Assembly (NCBI GenBank): GCA_031551255.1 | Contig: JAVBNW010000089.1 | Location: 1 to 42,782, forward strand | Length of the DNA: 42,782 nt | Direction of reading: 5' to 3' | From: JAVBNW01 sp031551255 | Lineage (GTDB): Bacteria > Bacillota > Clostridia > Christensenellales > UBA1750 | Shown: piece after piece, positions 1-7,549 of the stretch | Numbering within the stretch: position 1 is the first letter of the stretch | Layout of the letters: each line of letters starts with the position of its first letter | Notes under the pieces: generated by a model | Told to the model about the DNA's origin: nothing | Databases searched by the model: none | The model's input: the letters and a program-made list of their open reading frames with translations, nothing else | Made by a program: the position numbers and the translations under genes

Positions 1-671
1 CCGCGCAGATCCACCTTGCGCGCCTCGATTTGAGCGACGGTCGTCATATCCACATTGCGGGCGATGCGCACGGGCTTGAGAAGATACGCGTTGTTGAGCC
101 ATTCTTCCCAAATGGCGAGCACCTTGCGGGCATCTTCCCAGGCCATATCCTCGATGCCGTATTTCCCGAGCAGTTTTTCGTAGGCGCCCTCCGCATCCAG
201 GCTTTCCGCCTCTTTTTTCGTAAAACCGAAGTTGCCCATCCACATCGCCTTGCGCTTGGCGGCGACCTCGTCGTTGCTGGTGCGCCAATTAAAGGTAAGG
301 GCTCCCCGGTCGTTCTGCTCGATGGAAAACACGTCCACAGTTTTGCCCCGGTTCGTCTCGACGATGTCGATCACGTTAAGGAGCACCTGCGTATATTCTT
401 TTTTTGCGTCGGCAGTATTGGACTCGCTGTAAAACTCAATGTCAAAACTGGGCATATCGTACGCGAGCACGAGCCCGTTGCGGTCGGTAATTTTGCCGCG
501 CGAACCCGTGGTGGTGATCGTCCGCATTTTTTTATCTTCCGCGCTGACGAGGTTTTCCTCGCCTGAGCGCACCTGCAGGTTGAGCAGTTGGATGATGATG
601 ATCAAAAACAGCACGATAACGATACCCGCCACCGCCAACAGGCGAACTACGGAAACAGAACTCTTTTGCAT
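1..671 (-). CDS. mrdA: Penicillin-binding protein 2 (N-terminal part; cut by window edge)
   Basis: Class B penicillin-binding protein, the transpeptidase partner of the MreBCD elongation machinery at the cytoplasmic membrane. Only the first ~223 residues lie in the window; the catalytic domain is beyond base 1. Visible are a short cytoplasmic N-terminus, one membrane anchor (about residues 8-34, rich in V/I/L) and the start of the dimerisation domain with GSRGKITDRNGLVLA (about residues 56-70), the usual R-G-x-I-x-D-R-N-G signature of the family. The ATG at 671 has a GAGGTG ribosome site 6 nt upstream, which overlaps the mreD stop codon; the gap to mreD is only 4 nt, so the two are translationally close. 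The position after mreBCD supports PBP2 over a divisome PBP, but without the C-terminus a sister paralogue cannot be excluded. Confidence 0.9.
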   Translation of the reverse strand, partial: MQKSSVSVVRLLAVAGIVIVLFLIIIIQLLNLQVRSGEENLVSAEDKKMRTITTTGSRGKITDRNGLVLAYDMPSFDIEFYSESNTADAKKEYTQVLLNVIDIVETNRGKTVDVFSIEQNDRGALTFNWRTSNDEVAAKRKAMWMGNFGFTKKEAESLDAEGAYEKLLGKYGIEDMAWEDARKVLAIWEEWLNNAYLLKPVRIARNVDMTTVAQIEARKVDLR

Positions 672-675
672 GCAT

Positions 676-1188
676 TCACCTCTTATCGTCACCGAAGACC
701 GACCCCGACGGAAGCAGGGTGATCTTGGAAAGCGCCCCCACCGCCTGGTACAGCGGCAGCATCAGCAAAACGGTATATACGCCGCCGAGCATGAGCTTAC
801 CCATCACGACCGAAAAGTCGATCTCCACCCGGCTTAGATAAAGATAGGACAGCGTGATCAATTCCTTGAGCGTAAAGCCCGCAAAACACGCGACCGAGGG
901 CAGCAGCAGCCTGTCAAAGGGCAGCCGGCTCGCGATAAAGCCGATGAGCACGCATACCACCAGATATTCGAGCGCGTAGAAACCGGGCGACATGAACATA
1001 AGGTCGAGCATGAGGCCGGTAAGGGCGCCCATAATGCCGCCCACCACGGGGCCCAGCGTCGCCGACAGGCACACAAGCAGCGCGCAGACGAGATCCGGCT
1101 GGACGCCGAAGGGATTCACGCGGGGAAGCAGCGTCGTCTGCAGGATGACCGACAGATACAGCATACCGGAAAAAATTGCATACTTCAT
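676..1188 (-). CDS. mreD: Rod shape-determining protein MreD
   Basis: Integral membrane component of the elongasome, 170 aa, within the normal size for MreD. The sequence is mostly hydrophobic with about five membrane segments; the opening (MKYAIFSGMLYLSVILQTTL) and the stretch LVCALLVCLSATLGPVVGGI are typical of the family. The ATG overlaps the mreC stop as ATGA (1185-1188), so translation is coupled. MreD is poorly conserved in sequence, so the call rests on topology, length and position between mreC and pbp2. Confidence 0.93.
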   Translation of the reverse strand: MKYAIFSGMLYLSVILQTTLLPRVNPFGVQPDLVCALLVCLSATLGPVVGGIMGALTGLMLDLMFMSPGFYALEYLVVCVLIGFIASRLPFDRLLLPSVACFAGFTLKELITLSYLYLSRVEIDFSVVMGKLMLGGVYTVLLMLPLYQAVGALSKITLLPSGSVFGDDKR

Positions 1189-2045
1189 GGCACGAGCTCC
1201 TCGGGCAGGGCCTCGCGCGCATTCAGCAGCACGATGACCTCCTCCACATGGCGAAAGTTGACCGCCGGGGTTACAAGGGCGTAGCGCTCGGCCGCCATAT
1301 CGCGGCTTAGGCCCTTGATCTGCCCGATGAGCAGCCCCTTGGGGAAAATGCCGTCCAGGCCGCTGGTTAAAACCCTGTCGCCGGGCTGATACTCCGCCTC
1401 TTGCGGCAAATAGCGCATGATGAGCGCCTCGTCCTGTTCGTTGAGATATAAATTGCCGCTGACGATGCCGTCATCCCTCGTGCGCTCGATGAGCCCGGCC
1501 GCGGAGCTGCGGCCGTCTACGATGGTGATGACCGTCGCATAGCTGTCATACACTTCGCTGATCCTGCCCACGAGGCCGTCCGCGTTGATCACGGGGTCGT
1601 CCTTTTGCACGCCGACGCTTGCGCCGATATCGATCGTAAAAGAAGAAAACCAATTGCCCGGGCTCATCGCAACCACCTTGCCAAGAACCCGCTCTCCCGA
1701 CTCAAACTCTTCTACCCTGCCCAAAAGGCTGCTTAGGCGCTGATTTTCACGGCGCAGCTCGTCCATCTCGGTCAGCATCGCGCTCAGCTCTTTGTTATCC
1801 TCTAAAAGCTTTTGATATTCCGCATCCAGGTCGCGCTCGTAGGCCATATTCAGGAAATATTTCTGAGTATTCTGCACGGTATTCGTGGCAAACTTCTGAA
1901 TGGGCACAAATACTACGCGCACCACCGTATCTAAAAAGGGAATGCGAAATATACCGGTCGCCGTCAAAATAAGCAACACGGCGGTCAGCACGACGCATCC
2001 GGATAGGATCAGGATGCGAGGCGGTCTCGTCATTCGCTTTCGCAA
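1185..2045 (-). CDS. mreC: Rod shape-determining protein MreC
   Basis: Bitopic membrane protein that links MreB to the extracytoplasmic cell-wall synthesis enzymes. About 286 aa: a basic N-terminus (RKRMTRPPR), one membrane helix (about residues 11-30), a coiled coil (YQKLLEDNKELSAMLTEMDE, about 75-110) and the C-terminal beta-rich MreC domain. I chose the TTG at 2045 because AAGGAG lies 7 nt before it. An ATG four codons later (2033) is the alternative; a longer open frame upstream overlaps mreB and has no family similarity. It overlaps mreD by 4 nt and follows mreB by about 50 nt, in the classic mreBCD order. Confidence 0.93.
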   Translation of the reverse strand: MRKRMTRPPRILILSGCVVLTAVLLILTATGIFRIPFLDTVVRVVFVPIQKFATNTVQNTQKYFLNMAYERDLDAEYQKLLEDNKELSAMLTEMDELRRENQRLSSLLGRVEEFESGERVLGKVVAMSPGNWFSSFTIDIGASVGVQKDDPVINADGLVGRISEVYDSYATVITIVDGRSSAAGLIERTRDDGIVSGNLYLNEQDEALIMRYLPQEAEYQPGDRVLTSGLDGIFPKGLLIGQIKGLSRDMAAERYALVTPAVNFRHVEEVIVLLNAREALPEELVP

Positions 2046-2095
2046 GCCATAGCTCCTTTTCTCTCTGTATCTATTGCCGGTGCCTGGCCGCGCGT

Positions 2096-3124
2096 CTATT
2101 CCTCGCCGGCCGGCTCCATCGCGCGCCGCAAAATGGTCATATCCTCTACCATGCGGCCCGCGCCCATTACCACGCAGTCCAGCGCGTTGTCCGCCACGAT
2201 GGCAGGCATGCCCGTTTCCATGGAAATGAGCATGTCGAGCCCGTGCAACTGGCCGCCTCCGCCGGTGAGCACGATGCCGCGCTCCATGATATCCGCGGCG
2301 AGCTCGGGCGGGGTGCGCTCCAGGCAAGCTTTGATCGCATCCAAAATGGAGTGTACCGGTTCGCGCAGCGCCTCTTGCACTTCGTCGGAGCTGATTTCGA
2401 TGGTCTGCGGAAGGCCCGTCATCAGATCGCGCCCGCGCACCACCGATTTTTCAATGCGATTGGTGCGGATGGCCGAGCCGATGTCGATCTTAACCTCTTC
2501 CGCCGTCCGCTCGCCCACGAGCAGATTGTGCTCTCGCTTGATGTAATTGACAATCGCCTCGTCCATTTTATTTCCACCGATGCGGATCGAGCGCGCGGTA
2601 ACGATGCCCCCGAGCGACAATACCGCAACCTCGCTGGTTCCGCCGCCTACGTCCACCACCATAGAGCCGGTGGCATCCTGCACGGGCAGCCCCGCGCCGA
2701 TGGCCGCCGCCATGGGCTCCTCGACGATATAGGCGGTTCGCGCCCCCGCCGAAAGCGTGGCCTCGTGCACCGCGCGACGCTCTACGGGCGTAACACCGCA
2801 AGGCACGCACACCACCACGCGCGGCTTGAAGATCGGCAGCGATGTGCCGTGCGCCTTGCGAATAAAGTGCTTAAGCATGATCTCCGTCACGTCAAAATCC
2901 GCGATAACGCCGTCGTGCATCGGGCGGAGGGCCACGATGTTGCCGGGCGTGCGCCCGATCATGCGCTTGGCATCCTCACCGACGGCCAGCACGTCGCGAC
3001 GCGCGTCGTTACGCACCGCCACCACGGAGGGCTCGCGCAACACGATGCCCTTTCCGCTAACATAAACCAAAATATTCGCAGTTCCAAGGTCGATGCCTAA
3101 ATCTCGTGAAAATCCCAGCGGCAT
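2096..3124 (-). CDS. mreB: Rod shape-determining protein MreB (actin homologue)
   Basis: Bacterial actin that organises lateral wall synthesis; forms membrane-associated ATP-dependent filaments. 342 aa, normal length. Visible nucleotide-binding motifs are DLGTAN (residues 12-17, phosphate 1) and DVGGGTSE (158-165, phosphate 2), followed by the adenosine region (VLTGGGGQLHGLD). First gene of the mreBCD-pbp2 set. The 195 bases upstream to maf contain no gene, so a promoter may lie there, although I do not see a convincing one. Mbl or MreBH would look similar; the position before mreC and mreD favours MreB. Confidence 0.96.
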   Translation of the reverse strand: MPLGFSRDLGIDLGTANILVYVSGKGIVLREPSVVAVRNDARRDVLAVGEDAKRMIGRTPGNIVALRPMHDGVIADFDVTEIMLKHFIRKAHGTSLPIFKPRVVVCVPCGVTPVERRAVHEATLSAGARTAYIVEEPMAAAIGAGLPVQDATGSMVVDVGGGTSEVAVLSLGGIVTARSIRIGGNKMDEAIVNYIKREHNLLVGERTAEEVKIDIGSAIRTNRIEKSVVRGRDLMTGLPQTIEISSDEVQEALREPVHSILDAIKACLERTPPELAADIMERGIVLTGGGGQLHGLDMLISMETGMPAIVADNALDCVVMGAGRMVEDMTILRRAMEPAGEE

Positions 3125-3319
3125 AAATAAGCTCCTTCCGCGTTACCATCTTTTGCATCATCCGCGTGCTTTGCGGCAAATTTCTAATGGATTTCCTCAA
3201 ACTATGTTGCCCGCATAGAGCTAAGAGTAAACGCCTGGGCAATCGCCGAAAAAATGAGCATGCTGGATTCGCAAACGGCGCTTCCTCGCGGCGCGGAGCC
3301 ACGTGAAAAGCGGCAAAGG

Positions 3320-3895
3320 CTACGGCGTACATTCGCTTTCTTCGCCAACCTCGGCAAGCATGCGGGCAAGGCGGCAAAGCGGCAGGCCGACGATTGCATA
3401 ATAGTCTCCTTCTATGCGGTCGATCATCGCCGCGGCGCGGCCCTGAATGCCGTATGCGCCGGCCTTGTCCATCGATTCACCGCTTTTTACATACCGCTCG
3501 ATCATCGCATCCGAAAGTTCGATAAAATGCACGCGCGCCGTTTCCACGGCCAGAAGCGGCTCGCGCCCGTTTGCGACGACGGCTACGCCCGTATGCACGC
3601 TGTGCCATCCTCCTAAGAGCGCGCGGAGCATTTCCCTTGCATGCGCGGCAGAGCGCGGCTTGCCAAAGACGGCTCCGTCCCTTTCCACCAAAGTATCGGC
3701 TCCGACTACGGTAAAGGAGCCGCTCATTGCCCGGGAAACGCAAAACGCCTTGCGCAGCGCGAGCTCTCGCGCCATCTCGGCGGCGCTCCCCCGGCAAGTT
3801 TCGTCACAATTCGGCACGACGATCTCGAAGGGAATATCGAGCATGCGCATAAGCTCGATTCTTCGCGGGGATTGCGACGCAAGGATCAATCTCAC
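3320..3895 (-). CDS. maf: Maf-family nucleotide pyrophosphatase
   Basis: Maf proteins hydrolyse non-canonical or methylated nucleoside triphosphates (dTTP/UTP or modified pyrimidines) and can affect septation. 191 aa. The opening ILASQSPRRIELMRML is the diagnostic Maf N-terminus, and VVGADTLVERDG carries the catalytic Asp; GKPRSAAHAREML and GAYGIQGRAA follow as expected. The start is the GTG at 3895, which overlaps the stop of the preceding DUF4321 gene as GTGA; longer in-frame starts would run through that gene. Position next to mreBCD is classic for Bacillota. Confidence 0.93.
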   Translation of the reverse strand: MRLILASQSPRRIELMRMLDIPFEIVVPNCDETCRGSAAEMARELALRKAFCVSRAMSGSFTVVGADTLVERDGAVFGKPRSAAHAREMLRALLGGWHSVHTGVAVVANGREPLLAVETARVHFIELSDAMIERYVKSGESMDKAGAYGIQGRAAAMIDRIEGDYYAIVGLPLCRLARMLAEVGEESECTP

Positions 3896-4146
3896 AACTT
3901 CAGCGAAATCAGCAGCGCAACGGCGATGCCGATGATGCCGCCGATATTGATGGTAAGCACCGCGCCAAACGTCAGCGCGACAAAGGTAAGATCCAGGGTA
4001 AAGGGCGCGCCGGTCGTTCCGATGGAGACGCTGTGTGTAAGCAGCGAGGGCAGCACCCCTGAAAGCATGGACCAAAGCGCGCTCCCGATCAGAGCGCCGG
4101 CGATACACAGCAGCAACACCAGCCATACCTTGCCTTTCCGGCGCAT
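3892..4146 (-). CDS. DUF4321 small membrane protein
   Basis: Small integral membrane protein of unknown function, 84 aa. Two hydrophobic segments are clear: about residues 6-28 (VWLVLLLCIAGALIGSALW) and 55-82 (LTFVALTFGAVLTINIGG onward), with a short loop between. The ATG at 4146 is preceded by a G-run (GGGGGGAT) at ribosome-site distance; earlier in-frame starts lack one. It overlaps the maf GTG by 4 nt. DUF4321 proteins often sit directly before maf-mreBCD in Clostridia, which is the main support for the name. A role in envelope growth is inferred from context only. Confidence 0.8.
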   Translation of the reverse strand: MRRKGKVWLVLLLCIAGALIGSALWSMLSGVLPSLLTHSVSIGTTGAPFTLDLTFVALTFGAVLTINIGGIIGIAVALLISLKL

Positions 4147-4394
4147 GGCGCATCCCCCCCACCGTGTTACTTTGACGGCAGCTTGTCCCAATGAGCGACG
4201 GCGGCATGCGCCGCCATTGTCCATAGATTGGTTCTCACCATCGGACAGATCCGGTTAGGTCAGTATAACACAAAGTGCCATATTTACCTAAGCATATAAC
4301 GAGAGTCGATATGTGTCGGTTACCGCGATATGGCAATGCATTGCCGGGCATTTTGCGCCAAAAAGCCCGATAGCCGCATATTTTCGGCGAGATG

Positions 4395-5084
4395 TTATGA
4401 AGGACCCATTAATTTGTCGTGCAATTTTTGTATTGCCTTGGTTTCGATGCGGCTGACATAGCTTCTAGAAATGCCCAGTTCCTTTGCCACTTCTCGCTGG
4501 GCCCTGATGATGCCGTCGTCCATGCCGTAGCGAAGCCGCATCACCAATTGCTCGCGGCCGTCCAAGTCAGCATCGATCATCTTGCCGATCCTATCCGCCT
4601 CAAGCCTCTTTTCCACCTGCTCAATGACGTCCTCGCCGTCAAAGGGCAAAATGTCCATCAGGCTGATTTCACAGCCGTCCTTATCCGTTCCAATCGGCTC
4701 GGACAGCGATACCTCGCGCTTGAGCCGCCGGTTGGAGCGAATCGTCATCAAAATTTCGTTGTCGATGCATCTTGCGGCATAGGTCGCAAGCGCCGTGTTG
4801 CCCGTGCGGTAGGTGGATACGGCCTTGATTAAGCCTATGGTGCCTATGGAAATCAGATCCTGCATATCGATGCCGGTATTCTGGTATTTTTTTGCGATGT
4901 GCGCGACAAGGCGCTGGTTGTGCTCAATCAGCTTAGCCCTGGCATCCTCGTCGCCCTGTTTCATGCGTTCAATGCACGCCTCCTCCTCGGCAGGCGGCAA
5001 CGGCTGCGGAAAGGATTTCCTTTCGGATATGTAAGAAAAAAAGAAAAAGAATTCGCGCAGGGCTATTAGAAGCGTTTCCAGCAT
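4395..5084 (-). CDS. sigK: RNA polymerase sporulation sigma factor SigK
   Basis: Late mother-cell sigma factor. 229 aa with an N-terminal hydrophobic pro-sequence (MLETLLIALREFFFFFSYIS) followed by FPQPLPPAEEE, the usual start of mature sigma-K. Region 2 (LIEHNQRLVAHIAKKYQNTG, DLISIGTIGLIKAVSTY) and the region 4 helix-turn-helix (REVAKELGISRSYVSRIETKA) are complete. The ATG has GGAGGTG 5 nt upstream. The gene is continuous: no skin-type insertion and no need for excision. The pro-sequence implies proteolytic activation as in Bacillus. The five-Phe run comes from an A/G-rich tract on the plus strand near 5034-5052. Confidence 0.93.
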   Translation of the reverse strand: MLETLLIALREFFFFFSYISERKSFPQPLPPAEEEACIERMKQGDEDARAKLIEHNQRLVAHIAKKYQNTGIDMQDLISIGTIGLIKAVSTYRTGNTALATYAARCIDNEILMTIRSNRRLKREVSLSEPIGTDKDGCEISLMDILPFDGEDVIEQVEKRLEADRIGKMIDADLDGREQLVMRLRYGMDDGIIRAQREVAKELGISRSYVSRIETKAIQKLHDKLMGPS

Positions 5085-5329
5085 GCGGGCACCTCCTCAT
5101 GCCCTCATAGTATGCAAAGACTGCTTGCCCCGTGTTTGTCCCCCTGCCGGATCGAAACCAAAACAAACGCAGCCCGGTTCGCATATGCTCCGCCACACCA
5201 CCCGCCATACAAAGATCATCGTTTTTTATCGGTAATCTATAGTGCATACGCTTATGCTCCTGACAAGCAAAATTTCCATATGAATGCTTGGGATATACAA
5301 GTTTTCGCATTTTGGTATTACAGGTTATA

Positions 5330-5338
5330 TGCTATAAT
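5330..5338 (+). promoter_or_regulatory. Extended -10 promoter for the ABC exporter leader
   Basis: TGC-TATAAT, an extended -10 box (TGn followed by a perfect TATAAT). TTGGTA at about 5312 is a weak -35 with a short 15-nt spacer, so the extended -10 probably carries recognition. Transcription would begin near 5345, just before the ribosome site of the leader ORF. The stretch 5085-5329, between the sigK start and this box, shows no gene. Confidence 0.7.
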
Positions 5339-5363
5339 CGTTGCATGCCACGGAGGTGAAGTC

Positions 5364-5408
5364 ATGCGCATGCTCAAATCGAACTACAAGCCCTTTATCA
5401 TTCGATAA
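5364..5408 (+). CDS. Leader peptide (14 aa) upstream of ABC exporter
   Basis: Short ORF encoding MRMLKSNYKPFIIR with a strong ribosome site (GGAGGTG at 5352-5358) 5 nt before the ATG. It begins about 20 nt after the predicted transcription start. Its stop codon (5406-5408) overlaps the first bases of a 13-bp stem that ends in a T-run (5407-5488). A ribosome held at the last codons would cover the left arm of that stem. This arrangement is the signature of ribosome-mediated transcription attenuation, known for several antibiotic-induced resistance genes. That it is a sensor rather than a tiny functional protein is inference. Confidence 0.65.
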   Translation: MRMLKSNYKPFIIR

Positions 5409-5488
5409 GCCATAAAGAGTAGGCGATAGCCCTAAGCAATCCGGAAGGGTCTCCACCCTTTTGTTGTTGCGCTCTTTATGGCTTTTTT
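5407..5488 (+). terminator. Terminator-like stem (candidate attenuator) before ABC exporter
   Basis: Left arm AAGCCATAAAGAG (5407-5419) and right arm CTCTTTATGGCTT (5472-5484) pair perfectly over 13 bp and run into a tract of six T (5483-5488). The 52-nt loop holds two smaller hairpins: TAGGC-GATA-GCCCTA (about 5420-5434) and AAGGGT-CTCC-ACCCTT (5445-5460). The whole resembles a three-way junction closed by the terminator stem. Two further short stems (GGAGCGC/GCGCTCC at about 5499-5515 and CCGATT/AATCGG) lie between it and the ABC gene. A ligand-binding riboswitch is an alternative reading. Confidence 0.7.
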
Positions 5489-5552
5489 CTGCCCATAAGG
5501 AGCGCATCGCGCTCCGATTGTCGCGCAATGCGGAAAAATCGGAGGGATTGTC

Positions 5553-7349
5553 ATGTTTAAAGGTTTGTGGTTTTTTATAGTTTTCGGCTGGAGGCATGAG
5601 AAGAGATACATCATTTATCTCGTGCTCAACCAGTTCATCTCATCCATGATTCCCCTCGTAGCGGTCATCATGCCGCGCTATATCATCAACGAGCTGATGG
5701 GGGAACAGCGTCCGTTTCAGTTACTCCTATACATCGGCATTCTTGCCGGATATACCTTTGCGGCCAGCGCGGCATCCAGTTGGCTAGGATGGAGAAGCTT
5801 TACGCACCGCATCGCCAAAGTAGACTTGGCTTTCAATATGGCGATGCACGAGAGAACCGTAAAGGCGGATTATGCGAACATCGAAAGCAGCGCCTACCTG
5901 GAGATGAAGGAAAAAGCTGAAAAATTTTTGTTTGGAAATATGAATGGCTTCTCCTATGTGCTGGATAGAGCAGTGGCGGTCATCGGAAAATCGTTCACGA
6001 TGATAGGCGTTGTTGCGGTAATCGCCTCGCTGCATCCAATGATGATGCTTCTATTCATCGCATTGGTGCTTGCGGCTAGCTTTGTCGAATCGCGTGTCCA
6101 GCGCAAACAGGCTGAGATGAACATCCAAATGCTGACCTTGAATCGCCGAACAGGTTATTACGGCGAGGTGCTCGAAAGCTTTTCGTACGGAAAGGATATC
6201 CGTGTGAACAACCTCGGCGATTGGCTGCTGGGCAGAGAGAAAGAGCATTGGGAACGCGGACATGAAATGTACATAACGAATAGCAACCTCGGCATAAAAT
6301 CTGCGGTTTTCACCTCCTTTACAAGCCTGCTCCAACAGATACTTTCCTACGGATACCTCGCCGCGCAGGTGACGACGGGCGCGATTACAATCGGCGATTT
6401 TTCGATGTATGCAGGTGGCGTTGCGGCATTTTCCTCTGCCATGCGCGGCCTGATGCAGAACATCGTCGAGGTCGCTGAGTTTCGCAAATACTACACCGCT
6501 ATCGAGGAATATCTGAACATACCGGCCAAGATGCGCGAGGGGCGGCGCCTGCCTATACCCGAAGGCGAACACCGCATCGAGTTCCGTGACGTCTCGTTTT
6601 CCTATCCCGGACAAACCGGTTATGCCCTTAGCCACATCAACATCACGCTGAATCCTGGTGAAAAGATTTCGGTCATCGGCGAAAACGGCGCGGGTAAGAG
6701 CACGTTCATCAAGCTGCTTTGTCGCATCTACGATCCGACCGAGGGGATGATCCTTATCGACGGTATGGATATCCGCGACATTGATTACGACCAGTATATG
6801 GCGCTATTTTCGACCGTTTTCCAAGATTATAGGCTCTTCGCGCTGTCGCTCAAAGACAACGTGGCCCTTGCGAAAAGCGATGCGGTCGATGATGCCGCGG
6901 TCGAGGAAGCTTTACGCAAGGCAGGGTTTGGCGAAAAACTTGCCGACCTGCCCAAGGGCATTAAGACCCTCGTCTATCGCAACTTTGATGGCGAAGGTTT
7001 CGAACCCTCCGGCGGCGAGGGGCAAAAGATCGCTTTGGCGCGGGCACTGTTTAAGGACGCGCCGATCGTAGTCCTCGATGAGCCCACCGCCGCGCTCGAT
7101 CCGCGAGCGGAGTATGAGATGTATCAACACTTCAATGAGCTCGTCGCCAATAAAACCGCGGTCTATATTTCGCATCGGCTTTCCAGCGCGCGGTTCTGCG
7201 ACAGGATCATCGTCTTTGCCGGCGGGGAACTCGTCGAGGACGGCACGCACGACATACTCATGCGGCAAGGCGGGCGCTATGCCGAACTCTTCAAAATGCA
7301 GGCGCAATACTACGAAGACGACGCCGGCGCGTCTAATGCAAAGATGTAA
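5553..7349 (+). CDS. ABC exporter, fused membrane and ATPase domains
   Basis: Half-transporter of the exporter type, expected to act as a dimer in the cytoplasmic membrane. 598 aa: six-helix transmembrane domain (about residues 15-310) and a C-terminal ATPase. Visible motifs are Walker A GENGAGKST (376-384), the signature PSGGEGQK (485-492; E replaces the usual Q of LSGGQ), Walker B IVVLDEP (505-511) and the H-loop SHRL. The ATG has GGAGGG 6 nt upstream. The gene stands alone on the plus strand between minus-strand genes. It is the only gene after the leader-peptide attenuator, which suggests inducible export of a toxic compound. The substrate cannot be told from sequence. Confidence 0.92.
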   Translation: MFKGLWFFIVFGWRHEKRYIIYLVLNQFISSMIPLVAVIMPRYIINELMGEQRPFQLLLYIGILAGYTFAASAASSWLGWRSFTHRIAKVDLAFNMAMHERTVKADYANIESSAYLEMKEKAEKFLFGNMNGFSYVLDRAVAVIGKSFTMIGVVAVIASLHPMMMLLFIALVLAASFVESRVQRKQAEMNIQMLTLNRRTGYYGEVLESFSYGKDIRVNNLGDWLLGREKEHWERGHEMYITNSNLGIKSAVFTSFTSLLQQILSYGYLAAQVTTGAITIGDFSMYAGGVAAFSSAMRGLMQNIVEVAEFRKYYTAIEEYLNIPAKMREGRRLPIPEGEHRIEFRDVSFSYPGQTGYALSHINITLNPGEKISVIGENGAGKSTFIKLLCRIYDPTEGMILIDGMDIRDIDYDQYMALFSTVFQDYRLFALSLKDNVALAKSDAVDDAAVEEALRKAGFGEKLADLPKGIKTLVYRNFDGEGFEPSGGEGQKIALARALFKDAPIVVLDEPTAALDPRAEYEMYQHFNELVANKTAVYISHRLSSARFCDRIIVFAGGELVEDGTHDILMRQGGRYAELFKMQAQYYEDDAGASNAKM

Positions 7350-7430
7350 ATACTATCTACCGACTGCCAAAACCCTTTGTTATAGCGAGTTTTGAGGAAA
7401 GCCTGCATAGTCGCCGAGGGGCAAAACAAG

Positions 7431-7468
7431 GGCGGCCGGCGGAAAACCCGCACGGCCGCCTTTGCTTT
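7431..7468 (+). terminator. Terminator after ABC exporter
   Basis: Strong GC hairpin: GGCGGCCGGCGG (7431-7442) with CCGCACGGCCGCC (7448-7460), loop AAAAC and one unpaired A, followed by TTTGCTTT. It lies between the ABC gene and the convergent histidine kinase and could also slow minus-strand transcription. Confidence 0.75.
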
Positions 7469-7549
7469 ATATAAAATACGATATCGCCGGTCTTGATAGA
7501 ATACATTTTTTTCGCAGCGCCGTCCGGCATGCGGTTTCCGGTGTACGCT

